Below, one piece after another: positions 56,874 through 64,000 of a stretch of 64,000 bases of DNA. Below the pieces are notes generated by a model, which was not told where the DNA came from, searched no databases, and was given only the letters and a program-made list of their open reading frames with translations. Both the position numbers and the translations under genes were made by a program. Position 1 is the stretch's first letter. Each line of letters begins with the position of its first letter. This DNA comes from Smallanthus sonchifolius. Lineage: Eukaryota > Streptophyta > Magnoliopsida > Asterales > Asteraceae. The stretch spans positions 8,873,501 through 8,937,500 of the forward strand of contig CM042042.1 in the NCBI GenBank assembly GCA_023525975.1, written 5' to 3'.

Positions 56874-59635
56874 TGTGACACCTGCAAAATTTCAGAATCC
56901 AAAACCCAGTTGTTGGGCTAAAACCCAACTAGGCCCAATAAGGCCCAATAGGAAGTCAAGTCCATTTGAGGCCCGGTAAGGATCCAAGCCCGTTAGAAAT
57001 CCAAATTTACACAATCCGAATATCATATTAGTCACACGATTTCATTTAATGACTCGTTACGCGATTCTGAGAATTTAAGAAAAGATATAAGAACGTGCGC
57101 GGTTCAGAAATTCTAAACGTTAAACGTGTTAAACAACGGTTTTTACCGGGTATTCGACAGAACGATTAAATGAATTAATGAATTATTAATACTAAGTATT
57201 AATATTCATTTGAAAAGACTATTCGGATAAATACACGTGTAGTACGTGTATACGAATGTTAAACCACTTTAAATCCTCATAAAACTGACAATAACAGTAC
57301 GATTGTTACCGATACGTATGCGATACGACAAATATAACAAATAATATTTTAATATCATTGGTAAAATAATTATTCGGGGACTCGAGATGGATTATCACAC
57401 GACCAGGACGAGAATGAGATAGTTACGCGACTTAAACGCGTTTAAAACCAGTCTATATATATTGGAAAAACCCACCAAATGTTCTCATTCCTTCAAAACA
57501 CAAACACACACATAAAGGTGTGTTGAGAGAGAAGAGAGTGAGGCCACCGGCCGGCCAGCTCACGGCGGCGGTGCCGGCGAGTGGCGGCGAGTGAACCACC
57601 TAGCCCACTAGGTCTCGTCACCCTGATTCCAAAGATGGTGACGGTTCCCTCTGATTCGCGACGGTGATGGAGATTCCGGCCAAAAACATGAACTCCGGCG
57701 ACCTCGACATTTGGGGCTTTTGCTAGAAAAGAGTTCTTAAGGGCCTGATCTAAGCATACGAAGAAGTTGGTTCGAAAAAGTGAAGTTTTCCGGCCAAAAA
57801 TCATGAATTCCGGGCACTGCCCGTTTTTCCGGCGACGGCGGCGGCGGCGCTGGTGGGGCTTGGCGAGACGAGTTCATGGCCGCTTGAATCACCTCAATCG
57901 GAGTTCGTATGACCAAGTTATGAGCGAAACAAGTTTCTTCTCGCGTCGTGCTCAGCTTTTCGTACAAAACCGCTTAGAACGGCTTGTAGGCTAAGGTATG
58001 ACCCGAAACACTTATATATCTATTGTCGGGTAGTAGCACGGGACCTATAAATTTTGTCGGGGACGTCTTTTGAGAACGTTTTTCGGACACGTTAAATTGT
58101 ATTATAATTATATAGTTTTTATATATTTATCAAATAATCGTCGAATTGAAGTATGACTTTAGTATTAGGATCTAAAGTGCGGTTTATTGGATTATTGGTG
58201 TAAGTTGATGTTGTAATTTGGACAATTGGATATTGTCGGGTTTAGCCAAAAACAAACGGGACTCTGCCCAATTTTCGTTAAAAATAAAGAATTTGGTTTC
58301 TACAACTTAGATGTCCTCAACATGGGTTGGGTTTAGATTTGAAACCGTAATGTTAGGGCACGATCCTAGTTATATTGTTGTTGATATTGACAACACTTGT
58401 TTGAACAATAGGAACCGTTTAGGATCGTTGCGCTCACTTGTTGTCAGTTGAGCTTGTGATCGCATTAGCAGGACTTAAGGTGAGTTTACGGCCCCCTTTT
58501 AGCTTTTTAATGTTTTGTAAACATCGGGGGGGAAACATGCTTATACGACATATTTGAAAGAATGAAACATATTTGTTTACACTCTGGATAACATGAACAT
58601 TTTGGTTTAACTCCTTGTGAGTTTCACGACCTCTTTTTACTGTTTTCTATATTTGGGGAAAACATGTTAATTTCAAATGGTATGATAACTAGAAAACGAG
58701 AAACAAGCATCTGATTCCCTTGTGAGCATGAGTTAACACTAAAAGGTCCTCGGTATTTCGAACTATAACCATTAGCTATGGACTTAGCCGTAGATCGATA
58801 TGAATAGTACTATTCGGGTTGACACCCCCAATCATGGTTAGTCGCGCTAACCACGACCAGCAGGGTCAAATGATTGCATATTAGGTCTTGTTTTTCTCAT
58901 TGTTTAAAGGGACAATGGGCTGGGGCAAATTTCGAGAATTCGTTAAAGGTTTGGTTATAGGCTTATGCATCACATAATTCGTAAGTGCTAGCTAGACTTC
59001 GATGAATCAACCGCTCACTTGTTTTGTTTATCATATGCATAAAGTAAATTTCGTGCAAATGGTTTTTGCCAAAGGATTTTTGCCAAAGGATTTCGCATAA
59101 ATAGTTTTTGCCAATGGTATACGTACCAATGGTTTTGCCAGTCAATTTCGAGAAAAGGCTTCTGCCAATGGTATACGTACCAATGGTTTTGCCAGTAAAA
59201 TTCGAGCAAAGGCTTTTGCCAATGGTATACGTACCAATGGTTTTACCAGTAAATTTCGAGCAAAGGATTTTGCCGATGGTACCCGTACAAACAGTTTTGT
59301 CAAACGTTTTCGTGCAAATGGTTTTTGCCGAAGGATTTCGTATAAATGGTTTTTGTCAAACGGTTTCATACATATGGTTTTGACAAATGTATTCATTTAA
59401 AACCTGTGAACTCACCAACATTGCGTTGACATTTTTGAGCATGTTTTTCAGGTAATATATATACGGCACGGTTGGAATAGGTTAAACATTTGGATTAAGC
59501 CCCTTAGAAGATGAAGACGCAGGGTGTTCGACATATTTAGAAGTCTTTGTTTAGCTTCCGCTGTTGTGTAATGTTATCAATCGTTGCAACCCTAATTTAT
59601 TTATTTATTAAGTGAATAAATTTGGGGGTGTTACA
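56874..59635 (+). repeat. 3' LTR of the nested element
   Basis: Nearly identical to 49965-52728. Indels seen: one extra A near 59087, one extra C near 59502, and a missing TTTA unit near 59605. Ends TTACA directly before the CAGAA target duplication. Confidence 0.9.
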
Positions 59636-59640
59636 CAGAA

Positions 59641-60551
59641 GGTCTACGCGACAGTCAACCTTACCAAGCAGGTTTGATGATTATGTGATGCTAAATGAAG
59701 AAGAAAGCCTCACACAAGCTGACGAACCTGCAAATTATGATGAGGCAAAGAATGACTAGGCCTAGAAAGAAGCAATGAGATATGAACTTGTCTCAATAGA
59801 GCAGAATGAGACCTGGAATTTGTGCCACTTACCAGCGGGTCAAAAGGCAATTGGGTTAAAATGGGTTTTCAAGATAAAACGGGATGCAAACGGGCTTATA
59901 ACCAAGTACAAGGCAAGGTTGGTTGCAAAAGGGTACGTACAAGAACAAGGAGTAGACTTTGATGAGGTGTTTGCACTGGTGGCCCGGTTAGAGACTATCC
60001 GGTTAATTCTGGCAATGGCATCGAAAGAGGGCTAGTCTGTTTATCATCTAGATGTGAAGTCAGCCTTCTTGAATGGTGATTTAAAGGAGGAAGTGTATGT
60101 CAAGCAACCCGATGGTTTTGTGGTTCCCGGAAAAGGCGATATGGTGTACAAGCTAAGAAAGGCCTTATACGGGTTACGTCAAGCTCCACGAGCATGGAAT
60201 GAAAAGCTTGATAAAACTCTAAAGAATTTGGGTTTTAACCGCTGTACGAGAGAACCAACAGTCTACAAAAGAAGAACAACATCAGAGGTGGTCATTGTGG
60301 GTATAAACGTTGATGACTTGATTTTAACCAGGACAAGTAAACAAGAAATAGACAAGTTTAAAGAACAAATGAAGAAAGAATTTGAGATGCAAGATCTCGG
60401 GCTGTTATCATATTATCTAGGCATTGAAGTAACGCAACGAGATCACACGATAACATTAAAGCAAGAAGCATACGCTAAGAAGATTCTTAAAAGTGCGGGA
60501 ATGTACGAGAGCAACCGACCCGATATCCCATGGAGCCAAGATTGCAATTAA
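59641..60551 (+). pseudogene. pol: Copia reverse transcriptase, first part
   Basis: Resumes the copia polyprotein after the insertion (frame of 59757). TAG at 59757-59759, 59763-59765 and 60033-60035 each replace a likely Trp. Blocks seen: IGLKWVFKIKRDANG, ARLVAKGYVQEQGVDFDE, YHLDVKSAFLNGDLKEEV, LYGLRQAPRAWN and the catalytic region VGINVDDLILT. A one-base loss near 60515 ends this frame at 60549-60551. Confidence 0.88.
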
Positions 60552-61252
60552 CAAAACATGAGAACGGAGAACCCGTGAATGCTACTAAGTACCGAAGGAT
60601 CATCGGAAGTCTAAGGTATTTGACACACTTAAGACCTGACTTGAGCTATTATGTGGGAATGGCTAGTAGGTACATGCAGGAGCCTAAGCAATCCCACATG
60701 CAAGTTCTGAAGCACATTTTAAGATATGTAAAAGGCACAGTAGCTTATGGATTAGAATATGGTTGCAAAGGTAATGGTGAACTAGTGGGTTTTTATGACA
60801 GTAGCTTTGGAATGGATTTAACTGATGGAAGAGGGACTACATGAATGGCATTTTACTATGGAGGTGCTTTGATCTCATGGCTTTCACAAAAACAACAAAC
60901 CGTAGCATTGTCATCATGTGAGTCCGAGTTTATGGTGGCAGCTGCTACGGCTTGTCAAGTAATATGGTTAAGAGGATTAGTAAGTGAGCTAAGTGGGAAG
61001 GAAGAAAAGGCTGACAATAAATCCGCTATTGACTTAATGAAAAATCCCGTGTTCCATGAAAGAAGTAAACGCATCAGCATTAAATATCATTTTATTTGGG
61101 AGTGCATTGAGCGTGAAGAAATTAAAGTTGAGCATGTAAGTGGAGAAAGACAAAAGGCGGACATTCTTACAAAGGCATTACCAAGGATTAAGTTTGAAGA
61201 GACGAGAGAGTTACTTGGGATGATAGATCTAAATGGAACGAATCAAGATTAA
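60530..61252 (+). pseudogene. pol: Copia reverse transcriptase end and RNase H
   Basis: Resumes in the next frame with MEPRLQLTKHENGE and YRRIIGSLRYL. TGA at 60842-60844 stands where the upstream duplicate has GGA (46571 region), direct evidence of a point mutation. RNase H follows: LISWLSQKQQTVALSSCESE, then ADNKSAIDLMKN, where 15 bp present in the duplicate are missing, and ADILTKALPRI. Confidence 0.88.
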
Positions 61253-61261
61253 GGGGGTGAA

Positions 61262-61555
61262 TGATAAAAGTAATCCCGATTCGTAAAGGAAACCGAGGGG
61301 AGGCTAGGTCGATCTCATGGGGAGTAAAAGGAGGAGATCAACACTATCTTTATTTTATTTTATTTTATTTTATTTTATTTTATTTTATTTTAAAAGTTTG
61401 TTAGAGTTATGTTTCCTTGTTTGAGTATGATTAGAATTGGTTTAGTATAAATAGATCTTAGTTTCTTATTGGATGTAAGTTTTTATCAATTATCAATAAA
61501 AGAGTCTTGGATTGTTCATCCAAAGTATCGGTGTTATTCCAATTGGTTTCTAACA
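61262..61555 (+). repeat. Copia LTR (right)
   Basis: TGATAAAAG ... TTTCTAACA, preceded by the purine tract AAGATTAAGGGGG. It has eight TATTT units against four in the left LTR. Confidence 0.85.
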
Positions 61556-61883
61556 TACTCGATTTCCATTTCCCCTACTCGGTTTCATTCGGGTATCCCT
61601 CCCCCATCACCCTAAGTGTTTACAACCTTAATTGTGTCTATCATTACATTGGGCAATATAGAAACTTAAGAATGATTTACTATTTTCAGAAAAAAAACAA
61701 GTATCATATCGGTAAAGGGACTAATCGAAGAAATCAAGGTAACTGGTCTCTTTTGTGTTAAAAACAGATCAAACCTTCATTTCTTGGGGTGGTCAAATTG
61801 GAGTTGGTTTAACTTTGATAGTCTTTGTTTAGATCAGATTGAATCATTACACGGGTTGTAATCATCATCTCTAGCTCCTTGCT

Positions 61884-62248
61884 AGATGTGTATCTTTTTT
61901 TTAACGACGAAGATTGAATGTTGTGACGTCGCACTCGCCCGACATATGAGAGAGCCTTGTCCAACTCTGGCCAATATGTTGTCTTAACTGGGCCCACTTG
62001 GCGTCAGAGTTGGAGAGCATCAAAGGAAAAATCCCACCCAATATGGCCCATTTCGGGCTTGAGGGAGAGCCGAGGCTCAAACCCTGAATCGACGTGGGTA
62101 AAACCTTGATGCATCAGCCTAAGAATTAGGCCTCATTTGCATGTCTCAGAAACTAATGGGGAGAGCAGGAATTGAACATGGGTCACAAGAAACGCCATGT
62201 CTAATTTTTACCACTCCACCACCAACTCATTGACAGATGTGTATCTTT
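61884..62248 (-). mobile_element. SINE, minus orientation, with 14-bp target duplication
   Basis: AGATGTGTATCTTT occurs at 61884-61897 and 62235-62248. Between them, read on the minus strand, the element starts GTCAATGAGTTGGTGGTGG with GTTGGTGGTGGAGTGG resembling an A box. A B-box-like GTTCAATTCC lies about 45 bp on (plus 62169-62179), and the other end is A-rich (T run on plus at 61893-61901). Body about 337 bp. The layout is that of a tRNA-derived, polymerase III-transcribed SINE. Confidence 0.78.
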
Positions 62249-62477
62249 GCTTAATTCTTATATAAATCTTCTCCGTTAAAAAAGAAATATATTTCTATCA
62301 ATAAGCTTTAACTTTATTTTGATATACTTTTTGTTTTGTAGTTATATGCAAAATGTTGATTATTTATAAACTCAATATATGAGGATATAAGAATTATTGA
62401 GTCAACTTAATTTGTTCAACTTATTTTCACGTGTGTTGTCTTACCCCTTTTTATATATCTTAACAGATATTCAGTTT

Positions 62478-62804
62478 TCTATACTATATAATAAATAAAG
62501 GTTTTCAATGTCATGTGTCATCTTAATATTCATTTTTATTATTTTTTTCTTGCATCTCTCTCTTATTAAATAAACTTTTATCTTATAATAATAATAATAT
62601 ATTTAAAAAAATATTAAATTATATATTATATTAATAAATAAAGCTCTACATATTTGACGAGTGTATGTGTTAACAGATTATACTGTATTTCACGGGTTTG
62701 CTCAACCTATGTAAAACATGAGTTTTAAAAAAAAAGTTTTATTACTTAATATATAATATAATAATATATTTATTTAACCCGTGTAATGTACGGGATTTTA
62801 ACCT
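62478..62804 (+). mobile_element. Helitron, degenerate 3' end
   Basis: Starts TCTATACTATATAATAAA and has a CCCGT/ACGGG hairpin at 62778-62794, then ATTTTAACCTACT, a decayed CTAG end. The base before TC is T rather than A, so either the start or the flank has mutated. Confidence 0.6.
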
Positions 62805-62891
62805 ACTATAGATAATATTCATAAATCTACTTAAATATATTCCCACAATTTACAAGTTGAATTTTTAGTATATTAGGGTACTAGGTAAATA

Positions 62892-63760
62892 TCTATACTA
62901 TATAATAAATAAAGGTTTTTGTATGCCACGTGTCGTCACCATATTTAATCTCATCATTTTTTTTTCGCATCTCTCTCTTATTAAATGCACACATATCTTT
63001 TAATAAATTAGTAATTATACTAATAAAACACATTTATTTTAAATTATTCTTTATTATAAAAAAAACTTTAAAATTTAATTATGTAATAAAACTCCATATT
63101 CAATGAACTTGTATTACACAATGACCTGACTAATTACACAATGAACTTGTATTATACAATGACCTGACTAATTACACAATGACCTGACTAATTACAAATT
63201 GACCTTACTAATTACACAATGACCTTACTAATTACACAATGACCAAATATTACACAATGACCAGACGTGGTATACACAATGAACTTGTATCACATAATTA
63301 ACTTGTATTACACAATGACCTGACTAATTACACAATGAGCTGAAAAACGTAAAACACAATGATAAATACATATAACACAATGAACTTGTATTACACAATG
63401 AACTTGTATTACACAATGAACTTGTATTACACAATAAAATTATATTACACATTGACCTGACTAATTACATAATGAACTTGTATTACACAATGGCGTGGCT
63501 AATTACACAATGAACTTGTATTACACAATGACCTGACTAATTACACAATGACCAGACGTGGTATTACACAATGAACTTGTATTACACAATGACCTGACTA
63601 ATTACACAATGAGCTGGAAAACGTAAAACACAATGATAAATACATATAACACAATGAACTTGTATTACACAATGAACATGTATTACACAATGAATTGTAT
63701 TACACAATAAAATTGTATTACATATTGACCTGACTAGTTACACAATGAGTTTGAAAAACG
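62892..63760 (+). mobile_element. Helitron 5' end running into a minisatellite
   Basis: A|TCTATACTATATAATAAA at 62892, then the family's CCACGTGTCGTC and ATCTCTCTCTTATTAAATGC. After about 200 bp it passes into the tandem array. No 3' hairpin and CTRR end was found before the window ends, so the right coordinate is nominal. Confidence 0.55.
63094..63745. repeat. Minisatellite of ACACAATGA-type 18-20 bp units
   Basis: Two unit types alternate: TTACACAATGAACTTGTA (18 bp) and TTACACAATGACCTGACTAA (20 bp). A longer block with ACACAATGAGCTG, AACGTAAAACACAATGATAA and ATACATATAACACAATGA occurs at 63331 and again at 63605, a higher-order period of about 274 bp. Confidence 0.88.
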
Positions 63761-64000
63761 TAAAAAAATCGTTTTTGTTTATAACGACACTATACTCGTT
63801 TTAAAGATAAAAAAACACTCGTTTTTATGGTATAATTTTTAAAAAAAAAATAATGCCGTATATAAAAGTTATGAACATTTTAAAATAGGGGGAACTTGAT
63901 AAAAAGTCAACAAAAGTGGAGAAAACAAAAATACCCTTTCAACAACTTTTTCTCCTACAATTTAATCTCAACCATTAAATGTTTTCTACAATATGATCTA
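63761..64000. other. AT-rich end of window
   Basis: No feature recognised. Confidence 0.4.

Larger units (their letters stand above)
49965..59635 (+). mobile_element. Non-autonomous gypsy-type LTR element (LARD-like) nested in copia
   Basis: Two LTRs of about 2.76 kb (49965-52728 and 56874-59635), a tRNA-Met primer site and a purine tract bound a 4.1-kb interior without gag or pol. The 5-bp target duplication CAGAA (49960-49964 and 59636-59640) is perfect and cuts the copia polyprotein. The LTRs differ at about a dozen positions plus three small indels, so the insertion is recent. The sequence before the 3' LTR (TTTCGAGGACGAAATTT) is like that of the chromovirus at the window start, which suggests a Tekay-type helper. 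Confidence 0.9.
47005..61555 (+). mobile_element. Ty1/copia LTR retrotransposon, split by a nested gypsy-type element
   Basis: Left LTR 47005-47278, primer site, gag, protease and integrase to 49964, nested element 49965-59635, then reverse transcriptase, RNase H and right LTR 61262-61555. Integrase before reverse transcriptase marks it as copia. Multiple stops make it non-functional. The left LTR is shared with the truncated tail upstream, so the structure is tail-LTR-internal-LTR, and no target duplication brackets it. Confidence 0.9.

Noticed and set aside
63094..63745. CRISPR-like look of regularly spaced short repeats
   Set aside because: There are no unique spacers of constant length; units are contiguous minisatellite repeats in plant DNA.

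Overview
The window is plant nuclear DNA. Five spliced genes with short GT-AG introns have eudicot-type orthologues. They sit between nests of Ty3/gypsy and Ty1/copia retrotransposons, with many Helitrons, small inverted-repeat elements and a SINE. The wording of the gypsy gag and the LTR architecture suggest Asteraceae; this is an inference from family resemblance, not a search.

Layout. 1-8646: a decayed Ty3/gypsy element of the Tekay/Del chromovirus type whose 5' LTR is cut by the window start; it carries an extra ORF upstream of gag and an apparent 97-bp intron in gag. 9827-17534 (+): RRC1/SR140-type U2 snRNP-associated splicing factor, 17 coding exons, 927 aa. 17535-25044: AT-rich intergenic DNA with Helitrons, several lying nose to tail, and a CACTA end. 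25045-26757 (+): group IIa WRKY factor (WRKY40 type), 4 exons, 244 aa. 27488-31009 (-): mitochondrial-type NAD(P)-binding Rossmann protein, 10 exons, 282 aa. 32824-35752 (-): plastid-lipid-associated protein/fibrillin (PAP8/FBN6 type), 4 exons, 253 aa. 36992-41130 (-): KAKU4-type nuclear envelope protein, 8 exons, 358 aa. 41131-46388: gene-free DNA with two copies of a hAT-like MITE. 46389-61555: a Ty1/copia element joined at a shared LTR to the tail of a second copy, and split by a 9.67-kb gypsy-type element with no coding capacity (49965-59635, target duplication CAGAA, LTRs more than 99% identical). 61556-64000: a SINE with a 14-bp target duplication, then Helitrons, one of which runs into a minisatellite.

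The five genes are unrelated housekeeping or regulatory genes (RNA splicing, transcription, mitochondrial redox-type protein, plastid lipid protein, nuclear shape) and form no pathway. All five gene models were built by hand: every splice junction used keeps the reading frame across the whole protein.

The most interesting material is in the retroelements: the extra coiled-coil ORF and in-frame gag intron of the chromovirus, a putative leader intron inside the LTRs of both gypsy elements, the very recent coding-less gypsy insertion, and nonsense codons whose context points to deamination of CHG-methylated cytosine. No CRISPR array, rRNA or tRNA gene was seen.
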